Shown: positions 26,208 through 35,548, numbered from the stretch's first letter. The stretch is DNA of 64,000 bases from Pseudacidobacterium ailaaui (GCF_000688455.1 NZ_JIAL01000001.1:3131001-3195000), one strand, 5' to 3'. A program made the numbers and translations. Notes: generated from the sequence alone by a model not told the origin.

Positions 26208-26380
26208 TGCCACTTGTTGGAAGATGCGCCGGATCCCGGACGGAGATTGCTCAAACCATGGGAAAGAAAATCTGCTTTTGAGGCAACCCTCAGATCAAAC
26301 AGGCAACGAAATTTTAAGCATTCAACTGCTGTTAACAGAGCGTTTAAAAAGTTTTCCCAATGGGTGGTTATGGTAAGTCC

Positions 26381-29300
26381 ATGCAATCTCATTACTTTGG
26401 CCAGCTTCGCATCGTTTGGGGAGGCATTGTCCTGCTGATGATTTCCCTCGTTGCTCATGCACAGTTTGAAAACGGCAGTCTTGTGGGCACGCTGCGTGAT
26501 GCAACGGGCGCCCCGGTTGCCGGGGCAGATATCAGCGTAACCAATACCGCCACCGGGATCGAAAATAAGACCAAAACCAATAGCGAAGGCAGCTGGGAGA
26601 TTCCCTCCCTGCGAGTGGGGACCTATCGCGTGATGGCATCCATGCCTGGTTTTTCCAATGCGATTGCGGACAACATCATCCTTTCAGTGGGAAGCCGTCA
26701 GCGGATTGACCTTGTTCTGAAGCCGGGTGCGGCACAGGAAACCGTCGAGGTGAGCGATGTGGCGCTGCAACTGGAAACAGAATCCAGCCAGCGTGGTCAG
26801 GTGATCACTCAGTATCAAAGTGAAGCCCTTCCTCTTGTGAGCCGGAATTATGCGGACCTTTTGGGGTTGATTACAGGCGCTCGCGCCAATCTGAATGGTG
26901 TGCTTACCACCAATGCCAGCAGTCTGGTGCGTCAGGGGTCCTTCAACATCAATGGCCAGCGCAGTATGTATAACAACTTTTTGCTGGATGGTATGGACAA
27001 CAATGCTTATGGTGAGAGTAATCAGGGTTTTGATAACCAGATTATCTCCCCGCCACCGGATTCAATTGCACAGTTTCAGGTAGTTACGAACAATGAGAGT
27101 GCCGAGTACGGACGCGCCTCGGCCGCCACGATCAATGTGGCCACGGCGAGCGGAACCAATCAGTTTCACGCAACGGCGTATGAGTTTCTTCGGAACACGG
27201 ACCTGAATGCCATCGGTTATTTTGCTCCGCCTCTGGGAAAAAAACCGACCTTCAATCGCAATCAGTTTGGCTTTAATTTTGGCGGTCCAATTTTGCGCGA
27301 CCGGCTCTTCTTCTTTCTGGACTATGAAGGATTCAGGCAGGTCCTCAAGCCGTTGACCGTTCTTAGTCTGCCAACGGCAAACGAGCTGAAGGGAATTCTG
27401 AGTGTGGACATTGTGGATCCTTATACCGGCATCCGCTATCCGGCCGGAACGCCCTTGCTCAATTTGCCAGACATCTCGCCGCTGGCCAAACAGATTATCG
27501 GATACATCCCAAATACAGGCTCCTCGACGGTGTCAAACAACTATCCCACCAATGCTCCGTTTACGGACAATTCTGACAAGGGAGACCTAAGGCTGGACTG
27601 GCAGATGAATCCGGCAAACTCTTTCTTTCTGCGTATCAGCGACAGAAAAGAGACGGGAGTCAACAAGCCCACGCTTCCGTTACCTCTGGATGGCGGTACG
27701 AATGGAACACAGAGAATCCTTGACCAGCAGATAGCTCTGGGCTGGACGCATCAGATGGGTGTGAACCGTCTGCTGGATGCCCGGCTTGGTCTTTCCCGCA
27801 CAAAAGCCGGCAAGTACTCCTTGTCCATTGGCGACAATGCGTTCACGATTCCAGGACTGCCAACGGACCCCATCGTGGCGGGCGGACTTCCTTCGACGAG
27901 CATTTCCGGCGGATTTTCTTCTCTTGGCCGCCAAAGCACAAACCCTCAGTGGCAGAATCCAGCATTGCTGGACCCGAAGTTGAACTATTCGTGGGTCGTG
28001 GGCAAGCACTCCCTCAAGACCGGCTATGAATACCTGAAGATATGGATGGCCGTGCAGGATGCGAATCCCTTATATGGCAGCTTCACGTATTCAGGCGGCT
28101 TTACGAAAACAGGCACCAGCGCTGCTCCTGACAATTACTGGGCCGATTTTCTCTTTGGCGCCACCAGCCAGTACTCGATCGCTACCTACTTTGTCGCACA
28201 TCTGCGGCAGGCCATGCACTTTGCCTATGTGCAGGACGACTGGAAGGTCTTACCGAACCTGACGCTAAATCTTGGCGTGCGGTATGAATATGGTTCACCT
28301 TACTGGGAAAAAGACAACCATTTGACGAACTTTGACCCAACCACGCAAAGCCTGGTCTACGCCCGAAATGGCAGCACCTATGACCGCACCCTGGTGGACC
28401 CAGACCTGAATGACTGGGGACCGCGCGTTGGTTTTGCTTATGCAGCCACGCCGACAACCTCGATTCGAGGAGGATTTGGCGTCAGCTACGTGCATTACAA
28501 CCGGGCAGGTTCGGGCAACATTCTGGCCATTAATCCGCCGCAGGCCATTTTTGTAACGGTGAACCAGAAACCTGGGCAAGCCGGCTACCGCCGTATGGAC
28601 CAGGGATTTCCGAACAATCTGGCGACACAGTTCAATCCATTAACAGCAAACATTGCTTATATCCCCAAAAACACTCGGGACAGCTATGTGGAGAGCTATT
28701 TTCTGTCTGTGCAGCAGCAGTTGGCAAAGAATGTTTTGCTGGATGTGGCCTACATCGGGAATCATGGCCTGAAGCTTCTGGACTTTTTGAATTACAACCA
28801 GAAAAACCCGGCCAATGGTTTTACCCGTCCACTTCCGTCCTGGGGCGACATCACCCTGGCCCTGAATGAGTTTTACTCGAACTACAACGCACTCCAGGTC
28901 CGGTATGAACAGCGTTTTGTTGCAGGGCTTACCCTGCTGAACTCCTTTACCTGGAGCCATTCGCTGGACAATGACAGTGCATCTTTGGAGAGCAGTACTC
29001 CCTCTCCTCAGAACGGTAACAATCTGGGGGCAGAATATGCGCAGTCTGACTATAATCAGCCCGTTGTCAATACAACCAGTCTGGTTTATGACCTGCCCTT
29101 TGGCCGTGGCCGCCGCTTCCTGAATGAGGGAGGCGTAATGAATGCGGTCTTTGGTGGATGGCAGATCAGCGGCATCAATCAGATGCAGGCCGGATTCCCA
29201 TTCAACCTGACCTATAGCCCTTCGACTGCAAACCAGGTATCGCCAGGAATCAGCGCAACATATCGCGGTGCGAATGAGTACCGTCCGAATCGCGTGCCGG

Positions 29301-29698
29301 GACAGAAGCTGGTGGTTTCGCATTTGCAAAAAACGGTGACAGCCAGCGGAAGCCAGTATGTTCAATACATCAACACATCTGCTCTGCAACTGCCAGCCAC
29401 CTATGCAGCGGACGGAAAGACGTTACTGAGTCCATTTGGCAACCTGGGTAGAAATCCGGCGCGCACGCCGGCGTATTTCGATACAGACTTGGCCTTCAAC
29501 AAAAAATTCGACCTCCCGCTGGAAAGCATGAAGCTTGAGTTTCGCAGTGAGTTTTATAACATCTTCAACAAAACCAACTACAACACTCCAGGCACCGGAA
29601 TGAGCGGCACGCTTGGCTCTACGCCGACTTCCGGTGGCGCGATTACCAGCACCTTTCAGCCCCGCATTATTCAATTCGGATTAAAGCTGACTTACTGA
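26381..29698 (+). CDS. Oar-like TonB-dependent receptor with carboxypeptidase-regulatory N-terminus
   Basis: 1,105-residue outer-membrane protein. A signal peptide ends at VAHAQ. A CarboxypepD_reg-like beta-sandwich follows (LVGTLRDATGAPVAGADISV, about residues 33-115), then a plug region with ESSQRGQVITQYQSEALPLV and FNINGQRSMYNNFLLDGMDN. The rest is a large beta-barrel that ends in an aromatic residue (LKLTY). This architecture is greatly expanded in Acidobacteriota, where it is thought to bind or import large glycans or peptides. The ligand is unknown. ATG 26381 gives a better signal peptide than ATG 26360. No clear ribosome site is visible. Confidence 0.92.
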   Translation: MQSHYFGQLRIVWGGIVLLMISLVAHAQFENGSLVGTLRDATGAPVAGADISVTNTATGIENKTKTNSEGSWEIPSLRVGTYRVMASMPGFSNAIADNIILSVGSRQRIDLVLKPGAAQETVEVSDVALQLETESSQRGQVITQYQSEALPLVSRNYADLLGLITGARANLNGVLTTNASSLVRQGSFNINGQRSMYNNFLLDGMDNNAYGESNQGFDNQIISPPPDSIAQFQVVTNNESAEYGRASAATINVATASGTNQFHATAYEFLRNTDLNAIGYFAPPLGKKPTFNRNQFGFNFGGPILRDRLFFFLDYEGFRQVLKPLTVLSLPTANELKGILSVDIVDPYTGIRYPAGTPLLNLPDISPLAKQIIGYIPNTGSSTVSNNYPTNAPFTDNSDKGDLRLDWQMNPANSFFLRISDRKETGVNKPTLPLPLDGGTNGTQRILDQQIALGWTHQMGVNRLLDARLGLSRTKAGKYSLSIGDNAFTIPGLPTDPIVAGGLPSTSISGGFSSLGRQSTNPQWQNPALLDPKLNYSWVVGKHSLKTGYEYLKIWMAVQDANPLYGSFTYSGGFTKTGTSAAPDNYWADFLFGATSQYSIATYFVAHLRQAMHFAYVQDDWKVLPNLTLNLGVRYEYGSPYWEKDNHLTNFDPTTQSLVYARNGSTYDRTLVDPDLNDWGPRVGFAYAATPTTSIRGGFGVSYVHYNRAGSGNILAINPPQAIFVTVNQKPGQAGYRRMDQGFPNNLATQFNPLTANIAYIPKNTRDSYVESYFLSVQQQLAKNVLLDVAYIGNHGLKLLDFLNYNQKNPANGFTRPLPSWGDITLALNEFYSNYNALQVRYEQRFVAGLTLLNSFTWSHSLDNDSASLESSTPSPQNGNNLGAEYAQSDYNQPVVNTTSLVYDLPFGRGRRFLNEGGVMNAVFGGWQISGINQMQAGFPFNLTYSPSTANQVSPGISATYRGANEYRPNRVPGQKLVVSHLQKTVTASGSQYVQYINTSALQLPATYAADGKTLLSPFGNLGRNPARTPAYFDTDLAFNKKFDLPLESMKLEFRSEFYNIFNKTNYNTPGTGMSGTLGSTPTSGGAITSTFQPRIIQFGLKLTY

Positions 29699-29762
29699 CC
29701 CCAAAGGGTATATAGATATGCTGAAGCTGTTTTCGGCAAGGTCCATGGACAGGGGGCCATAA

Positions 29763-30728
29763 ATGCAGCAAGTACTGGCAACAGCCACCGGGATCGCACT
29801 GGTATGCCTGCTGCTGAGCATCATCGCTTCGCATGTGCAGGAGATTGTTGCATCCTTTATATCGAGCCGCGCACGCACTCTGGAGGCGGCCATTCAAAAA
29901 ATGATGGAAGATCCGCAGCTATATCAGATCTTTCTGAACCACCCTTTAATTCAGAACATCTCGTTTTGTCCGCCGAAGTTTCTCAAATTGAAATTTTTGT
30001 CTGAAAATCGGGCGCGTCCCACGTATATCCCTTCTTCGCTGTTCAGCAAGGTGCTGCTTGCTTCTTTGGCGATTCGGCATCGTGCGGCAGAAGCCGATTT
30101 TCCCACCCTGCTTGAGGTCATGCCGGAATCCCCGCTAAAGACCAAACTGCGAACCTTGATGACCGGGGTGCTACGCGACGCAGAGTCCTGCAGACTGGCC
30201 GTAGAGCAGTGGTATGACAGCACAATGGACCGCGTCAATGGTTTTTACAAGCGGCAGACCCAGTGGATGCTGCTAGGTTTGGGACTGCTGCTGGCGATTC
30301 TCTGTAATGCCAACCTCCTGCATCTGGCCAGTGGCCTGTGGGCCAGTCAGGCGGCGCGCGACCAGGTGAATGCTGTTGCCGAGATGTACCGTTGCAGCGG
30401 AGGACCGGAATGCGAGTCCCTGCGCAGAGATTATGATCATGCCCGGCGCACCATCGAAAAAGACTTATGGGCCCTGCCGCTAGGTTATGACCTGGGTTAT
30501 GTAAAAAACTATTGGTGCACCTTCAATCAGCCAGCTTTAGGAGAAACCCGGCTGCACCACACGATGAAGATACTGGCACACTGGTTGGTAAACCTGTTTG
30601 GATGGCTTTTGACAGGTATTGCTGTCTCGCTGGGAGCGCCATTCTGGTTCGATGTGCTGAATAAATTCATCAATCTGCGCATCACAGGGGCGAAGCCGCC
30701 AAAGGCCGAGAATGCACAGCCCGCCTGA
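29763..30728 (+). CDS. Conserved membrane protein of unknown function
   Basis: I do not recognise a named family with certainty. 321 residues with an N-terminal helix (QVLATATGIALVCLLLSIIA), a soluble helical segment of about 140 residues, a helix pair around 165-190 (WMLLGLGLLLAILCNANLL), an extracytoplasmic loop with paired cysteines (YRCSGGPECESLRRD), and a last helix pair (LFGWLLTGIAVSLGAPFWF). AGGGGG lies just before the ATG. It follows the Oar-like receptor by 64 bases on the same strand and may be co-transcribed. Similar N-terminal helix-plus-cytosolic-domain proteins occur widely without assigned function. Confidence 0.75.
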   Translation: MQQVLATATGIALVCLLLSIIASHVQEIVASFISSRARTLEAAIQKMMEDPQLYQIFLNHPLIQNISFCPPKFLKLKFLSENRARPTYIPSSLFSKVLLASLAIRHRAAEADFPTLLEVMPESPLKTKLRTLMTGVLRDAESCRLAVEQWYDSTMDRVNGFYKRQTQWMLLGLGLLLAILCNANLLHLASGLWASQAARDQVNAVAEMYRCSGGPECESLRRDYDHARRTIEKDLWALPLGYDLGYVKNYWCTFNQPALGETRLHHTMKILAHWLVNLFGWLLTGIAVSLGAPFWFDVLNKFINLRITGAKPPKAENAQPA

Positions 30729-30734
30729 GCTGGC

Positions 30735-31283
30735 CTAACACTCATCCTGAAAAGCGTGCAGACGTGCCGGCCGCTGGTCTGTTGAAAGATTGTGTCCGCA
30801 GTGGACACAATAAAGGTCCGTAATGCGAACACTGCGGTAGCACTTTCCGCAGGAGGCAGAGATCTGATACGCGCACTGCGGGCAGAAGTGGTATTCACTC
30901 TGGACACGAGTGCCGCAAGCGGGACACAGAGAGATGATCGGCTGGCGAAGAAGAAAATAGAGCACCGCGCCGATTCCTCCAGGCATAACCAGGCAGATGA
31001 CAATCCAGATCCGCGCACTCATGCCGCGGCGCGGTGAGTCATTACTCACATACCCCACCATCAGCATGTATAAAGAAGCCAGAAGCCCCCAGGTAATGGC
31101 AAGATAAAGCCGAATCCCCATGGGGGGATGATGGTGATTCTCATGCGGGAAGACCACCCAGAAGAGATACTCCATGCCAACGAAGGCCAGAATGGCGGCG
31201 GCGACAGACCAGCGAGGGATGAGCTTCAGCTCGCTCGAAAAGGATCCATCAGCTTCGATGCGGATTGGGTAATGAGTGGCCAT
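30735..31283 (-). CDS. Membrane protein with PLDc_N-like helix and double zinc ribbon
   Basis: 182 residues. Three hydrophobic segments fill the N-terminal two thirds; the last (IWIVICLVMPGGIGAVLYFLLR) looks like the short PLDc_N membrane module. The C-terminus has two four-cysteine sets: CPAC with CPQC, and CGKC with CVHC, both consistent with zinc ribbons. Last gene of the sigma-factor operon, seven bases after its neighbour. Probably a membrane-bound adaptor; enzymatic function is not indicated. Confidence 0.75.
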   Translation of the reverse strand: MATHYPIRIEADGSFSSELKLIPRWSVAAAILAFVGMEYLFWVVFPHENHHHPPMGIRLYLAITWGLLASLYMLMVGYVSNDSPRRGMSARIWIVICLVMPGGIGAVLYFLLRQPIISLCPACGTRVQSEYHFCPQCAYQISASCGKCYRSVRITDLYCVHCGHNLSTDQRPARLHAFQDEC

Positions 31284-31289
31284 GGCAAA

Positions 31290-31661
31290 TCAACGGCGTT
31301 GATGACGCCCGAATCGCAGCGGTCCCTGATCTTTAAAGCTAATCAGAAGCACACCGAGTACGGCAGAGAAAAGGACCAGCGCCAGGAATGCGACCATCTG
31401 CGGCAATTCATAAAGATGTTCTCCGCCAAAATAATCATCCATCGTGCTCCAGATGGCAGGGGTCAGCAGCGCGGAAAGCGCAAGAAACACTACAGAGACA
31501 ATGGCAATGTTCCGGCGGTTGCGTCTGCGCTGTTCGCGCAGTTCATTCGCAGTTTGCAGGACAGCGCGGCGGGTGCGCTGCACTACCGCGGTGCTGGCGG
31601 ATGTATTCATCCCGGCCAGCATGTCAATCAACTGTGGATCAGGAATGCGCGGTGCGCTCAT
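31290..31661 (-). CDS. Small two-helix membrane protein encoded with the sigma factor
   Basis: 123 residues: a soluble N-terminus (LIDMLAGMNTSASTAVVQRT), a very basic stretch REQRRRNRRN, and two transmembrane segments. Its ATG overlaps the sigma-factor stop by four bases, so the two are translated together. The position is that of an anti-sigma factor, but no zinc-binding anti-sigma (HxxxCxxC) motif or RsgI/FecR-like domain is visible. It may be an unrecognised anti-sigma factor or simply a co-regulated membrane protein. Confidence 0.65.
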   Translation of the reverse strand: MSAPRIPDPQLIDMLAGMNTSASTAVVQRTRRAVLQTANELREQRRRNRRNIAIVSVVFLALSALLTPAIWSTMDDYFGGEHLYELPQMVAFLALVLFSAVLGVLLISFKDQGPLRFGRHQRR

Positions 31662-32353
31662 TGCGCCTCCTGCTTTGCGGTCATGGCTTCCAGGCGTGGT
31701 TTCAGAGAGGCCAGTCCCCGGTAAAGCCTGGATTTCACGGTGGACAGCGGGGCGCGCGTAATCTGGGCAATTTCTTCAAGCGCAAGCTCTTCGTGAAAGC
31801 GCAGGACCAGGACTTCGCGATGAAGAGGGTCGAGCGTCAACAGCAATTCTGCTACGATGCGGCTGTTTTCATAGCTCTGATAAAGATCAAAGGGATTTGG
31901 ATCATTTCCGGCAACTTCGTAAGGACGCTCATCTTCGCCAGAATCGCAGAGTTCTTCCAGGCTGACCATGCTCCGTCTGCGTCGCAGGTCGATTACCAGG
32001 TTCCGGGCGATCGTAAAGAGCCATGTTTCAAAACGCGCGTTGCCGTTATACTGGTCGCCACGCATCAGGACGCGCATCCATGTTTCCTGAAACAGGTCCT
32101 CAGCAAGGTCGCGGTTTCCCGTGAGATAGAGCAGATACCGAAGCAGCCGATGCTGATACTGCACAATCAGTTCATCGAGAAGACCGGCGTCATGTCGCTT
32201 CAGGCCCTGGGCTATCAGCACGCTTTCTTCGCGCGCCTGGGCAGTCAGGGTAATCGATGCGGTGCTCATACCTTTGTTTGAGACGGAAGATCTGCCTCCG
32301 AAGACTCGCCCGGACAGAATATTTTCGAGCTTTTTGATCTGGCCCGTAAGCAT
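31658..32353 (-). CDS. ECF-type RNA polymerase sigma factor
   Basis: Sigma-70 family, group 4. Region 2 is clear (LLRYLLYLTGNRDLAEDLFQ, then FETWLFTIARNLVIDLRRRR), as is region 4 (LHREVLVLRFHEELALEEIA followed by PLSTVKSRLYRGL). There is no region 1.1 or 3. The start is uncertain: ATG 32353 with AGGAG three bases upstream (231 residues) is given, ATG 32269 would give a more classical 203-residue protein, and an in-frame TTG at 32431 is least likely. First gene of an operon with the two small membrane proteins. Confidence 0.88.
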   Translation of the reverse strand: MLTGQIKKLENILSGRVFGGRSSVSNKGMSTASITLTAQAREESVLIAQGLKRHDAGLLDELIVQYQHRLLRYLLYLTGNRDLAEDLFQETWMRVLMRGDQYNGNARFETWLFTIARNLVIDLRRRRSMVSLEELCDSGEDERPYEVAGNDPNPFDLYQSYENSRIVAELLLTLDPLHREVLVLRFHEELALEEIAQITRAPLSTVKSRLYRGLASLKPRLEAMTAKQEAQ

Positions 32354-32485
32354 AGGCTCCTTTTCTGGCCATATGGTTCCTGCTCCGGGGACGGCGCTGG
32401 GACCGGAAGGATTCTCCGGAACAAAAGGCAATTACTACCATTATCAGACACTTAGAGGTAAAGGAGCAAGGGATAAACTACTTCA

Positions 32486-33280
32486 ATGGAAGTCCTTTAT
32501 GGCCTGCATCCGGTTGAAGAGGCCCTGCGGGCAGGAAGACGCCGGTTTGACCATGTCTGTATCGCACGCGAGCGGCAGGACCAACGGCTGCAACGAGTAG
32601 TGGATCTCTGTCGAGAGGCAGGAGTCCGACTGCGGTTTGAACCACGAGAGCATCTGACTCGCCTGGCAAAGACCCCGGGACATCAAGGTGTTGTGGCTGT
32701 TGTAAGAGAAAAGGCGACTCTGGAGCTCGAAGATCTGCTGCAGTCTCCTGCGGACGGACGAGCGCGCTTGCTGCTTGCCCTGGATGGTGTGGAGGACCCC
32801 CAGAATCTGGGGGCACTGCTGCGTACGGCCGATGGGGCAGGGGTGGATGGAGTCGTCCTGACCGAGCGGCGGTCCGCACCCCTGAGTCCAGTAGCGGTGA
32901 AGGCATCTGCAGGGGCGGCGGAACATGTTCCGATTGCCCGCGTCGTGAACCTTAGCCGCGCCATGGAGCAGATGAAGCAACAGAATTTGTGGTGTGTGGG
33001 GCTCGATGAACGCGGTACCCTCTCTTACGATGAGTTTGATTTCACGTCTAACACTGTAGTTGTCCTTGGGCGGGAAGGGGCAGGACTGCATGATCTGGTG
33101 AAACGGCACTGTGATCACCTTCTCCGCATACCGATGGCCGGTAAGGTGGCATCTCTGAATGTTTCCGTAGCAGGAGCGGTTGTTTTGTATGAGGCTGCGC
33201 GGCAAAGGCGGGCAAAGGCGGGGAAAAGTGTGTCGCCGCCCAAGAAAAAAGAAAAAAGAGGTCTGGGTTTAAGTTCATGA
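32486..33280 (+). CDS. rlmB: 23S rRNA 2-prime-O-methyltransferase, RlmB/TrmH (SpoU) family
   Basis: 264-residue SPOUT methyltransferase. An N-terminal L30e-like substrate-binding domain (about 1-90) begins MEVLYGLHPVEEALRAG. The SPOUT motifs follow: NLGALLRTADGAGVDGV, VVVLGREGAGL and IPMAGKVASLNVSVAGA. The knotted C-terminus ends in a basic tail. RlmB methylates G2251 of 23S rRNA in E. coli; the exact target here is inferred. Its stop overlaps the start of the M1-like gene by four bases. Confidence 0.92.
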   Translation: MEVLYGLHPVEEALRAGRRRFDHVCIARERQDQRLQRVVDLCREAGVRLRFEPREHLTRLAKTPGHQGVVAVVREKATLELEDLLQSPADGRARLLLALDGVEDPQNLGALLRTADGAGVDGVVLTERRSAPLSPVAVKASAGAAEHVPIARVVNLSRAMEQMKQQNLWCVGLDERGTLSYDEFDFTSNTVVVLGREGAGLHDLVKRHCDHLLRIPMAGKVASLNVSVAGAVVLYEAARQRRAKAGKSVSPPKKKEKRGLGLSS

Positions 33281-35124
33281 CGCTGGTAAGGCTGCTTGCT
33301 GCGGCCGCTCTCTGCACTGCAATTGCCTCGGCTCAGGAGGCGGTTCAGAATGCACCTTCGGAAAATCACGGGAAGGTCCTGTTTCGGAGTTCTGTGAATG
33401 GCCCGCAGACCTCGACTCCGCAAAAAGCACCGGCCATTCAGGCAAAGGCGACAGATGCGGAGCGCTCTGCTGTCACCTTGGTTCGCTACGACCTTGATGT
33501 GCACTTGATGCTTCCACAGCATGCCCTGGCTGTCCAGGCGCTCGTGACTCTTCGCAATGATGGCGATGCGCCCCTTCGTGAGGTCCCGCTCCAGTTGTCC
33601 TCACAGCTCCACTTTGAAACCGTGACTCTGGAAACAAAGAAGCTCGCGTTTGCACAAAACCTCATCAACAGCGATGCGGACCATACGGGCCAGCTTCGCG
33701 AAGCGGTGGTCGAACTGCCACAACCGCTCGCACCCAAAGGGGCACTGACGCTGGACGTGGCCTACAGCGGCGAAATCACGCCTTCTGCAAAACGGCTCGA
33801 ACAAATTGGTACTCCTTCTGACATTGCCCAGCAGGCAGACTGGGACCAGATCTCTGAAGACTTTACTGGCTTGCGCGGCTTTGGTGATGTGGTGTGGTAT
33901 CCGGTGGCTTCTGTCCCGCATCTGCTGGGCGATGGACCGCAGCTTTTTTCCGAGATTGGAAGCCAGAAATTAAGGCAGCAGGAGGCCAGAGCAATCATCC
34001 GCGTCACCGCGGAATATACGGGCACAGCCCCGAATGCTGCTGTCCTGGATGGCCAGTATCTCGCAGTGCCAGCGCCAAAGGTAACTCCCACAGCGTCCTT
34101 TCCCGGAGTCGTGACTTTTTCGCTTCCAGAGCACCGTCTTGGCTTTGGTTCCCTAAGCCTTTTTCTTGCGCCTCGAACGGTGCATGAGGCAAATGGCGTG
34201 CGAATTCTTACAACCCTGGACGACGAACCTTTTGTACAGAGTTATCAGACTGCAGCCACAATGGTGCAGCCGCTTGTTGAGCAATGGCTAGGGAAGGCAA
34301 AAGGCCCTCTCACAATCTTGGATTTGCCGGGCAGAGAAGACGCCCCATTTGAGCAGGGTGCACTCATCGCGACTGGACTTCGGCCTCTGGATCCCCAAAA
34401 ACTTACCGGAGTGCTTTGTCATGGATTGGCCCATGCGGCCTTCCAGTCTCCGCGGGAGTGGCTGAATGAAGGCGTAGCAAATTTTCTGGTGACGCTCTGG
34501 CTGGAGCAGAGCAGGGGCCGCGAGGTCGCGCTGGAATCGATGGAATCATCGCGAGGTGCTTTGGCCATTGGCGAGCCATCGAGTCCGGGCGAGAGCGCAG
34601 GAGAACCGCTCATTGCCGCCTCAGATGCGATCTATTACCGCAGCAAAGCAACCTATGTACTTTGGATGCTCCGGGACCTTGCCGGAGATAAAGCTCTATC
34701 GGCTGCCTTGCGCAACTATGATCCCGCACAAGACACCAACTCGGACTATTTTGAACATCTGGTGGAGCAGGCCAGCGGCAAAGACCTGAAATGGTTTTTT
34801 GATGACTGGGTTTATCGTGATCCCGGGCTCCCCGACCTCTCCATTACCGCGGTTTATACAAATACCACATCGCAGACAGGGCAGTATCTGATTGCAGTCG
34901 ACCTTGCCAACGATGGATATGCGGCAGCTGATGTTCCTTTAACGATCCACACGCGGGAGGGAACACAGACCAGCCGCGTGCAGGTTCCTGCCCGCTCCAG
35001 AATCACGCGGCGCATTCTTGTTACCGGCCTTCCGACAGAGGTGGTTTTGAATGATGGTGTGGTCCCCGAGGTGCAGGCCACCGTCCATAAGCATGAAATC
35101 GTGATGAGCGGAAATGCGAACTGA
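33277..35124 (+). CDS. Secreted M1-aminopeptidase-like protein with a defective zinc motif
   Basis: 615 residues with a signal peptide ending AIASAQ. The layout follows M1 proteins: an N-terminal beta-saddle (YDLDVHLMLPQHALAVQALV), a catalytic-like domain, and a C-terminal helical-plus-beta tail. The expected HExxH is HGLAH at residues 382-386, so the catalytic Glu is replaced by Gly. The third ligand-like Glu lies in WLNEGVANF at residue 398, only 11 residues on instead of the usual 18. The protein may be catalytically dead or use another chemistry. It is translationally coupled to rlmB by ATGA. Confidence 0.78.
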   Translation: MTLVRLLAAAALCTAIASAQEAVQNAPSENHGKVLFRSSVNGPQTSTPQKAPAIQAKATDAERSAVTLVRYDLDVHLMLPQHALAVQALVTLRNDGDAPLREVPLQLSSQLHFETVTLETKKLAFAQNLINSDADHTGQLREAVVELPQPLAPKGALTLDVAYSGEITPSAKRLEQIGTPSDIAQQADWDQISEDFTGLRGFGDVVWYPVASVPHLLGDGPQLFSEIGSQKLRQQEARAIIRVTAEYTGTAPNAAVLDGQYLAVPAPKVTPTASFPGVVTFSLPEHRLGFGSLSLFLAPRTVHEANGVRILTTLDDEPFVQSYQTAATMVQPLVEQWLGKAKGPLTILDLPGREDAPFEQGALIATGLRPLDPQKLTGVLCHGLAHAAFQSPREWLNEGVANFLVTLWLEQSRGREVALESMESSRGALAIGEPSSPGESAGEPLIAASDAIYYRSKATYVLWMLRDLAGDKALSAALRNYDPAQDTNSDYFEHLVEQASGKDLKWFFDDWVYRDPGLPDLSITAVYTNTTSQTGQYLIAVDLANDGYAAADVPLTIHTREGTQTSRVQVPARSRITRRILVTGLPTEVVLNDGVVPEVQATVHKHEIVMSGNAN

Positions 35125-35182
35125 AAGAAAGGCCGTCTCTTGCCGAGAGGCATCCGCTGGATTCATTTTGGCGGGTGCTACA

Positions 35183-35548
35183 ATGCCTGATATGCGGTGG
35201 CGCATCTTGTTTGCCGTTCTCATCGCGGCCTTGCTGGTTGCCGGACCAATCGCTTCTGCTCTGTGCGAGATGAGCTGCCTGCCGCAGGCCCAGCAGGGTC
35301 CATGCTGCTCCCCGCATGTGGTCGCGCAAGCGATGACCCATTGCGAGCATTCCAGGTCGTTATGGCTTACCGAAGCACATGCCTGTGACCACCCACAGCA
35401 GGCTGCGGTGATTGCAAACACGGTCGCTTGCGCCGGAATGAGTGTAATCCACGAGACAGAGTCTTCGCTCCACGTTCCGCCCGTGCCTGTCTCGATGCCC
35501 GAAATGACCAGCCTGAGGCCAGTAACTCCTGTTCCTCTTCGTATCTGA
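35183..35548 (+). CDS. Small Cys/His-rich secreted protein
   Basis: 121 residues from ATG 35183, or 118 from ATG 35192. The first start lies inside a TACAAT box, so the second is plausible as a nearly leaderless start. A hydrophobic signal segment (ILFAVLIAALLVAGPIASAL) is followed by cysteines and histidines spaced as CEMSC, CC, H, HCEH and HACDH, then a Pro/Met-rich tail. I do not recognise the family. The metal-ligand-rich composition and the next gene suggest copper or another soft metal. Confidence 0.6.
   Translation: MPDMRWRILFAVLIAALLVAGPIASALCEMSCLPQAQQGPCCSPHVVAQAMTHCEHSRSLWLTEAHACDHPQQAAVIANTVACAGMSVIHETESSLHVPPVPVSMPEMTSLRPVTPVPLRI

Noticed and set aside
26162-26458. The 99-residue N-terminal extension of the DUF4398-like gene
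   Set aside because: It would bury a good signal peptide and run through the divergent promoter and the start of the receptor gene; the internal ATG has a ribosome site.
28640-29389. A 249-residue minus-strand open frame
   Set aside because: It is antisense to the receptor barrel and has no recognisable feature.
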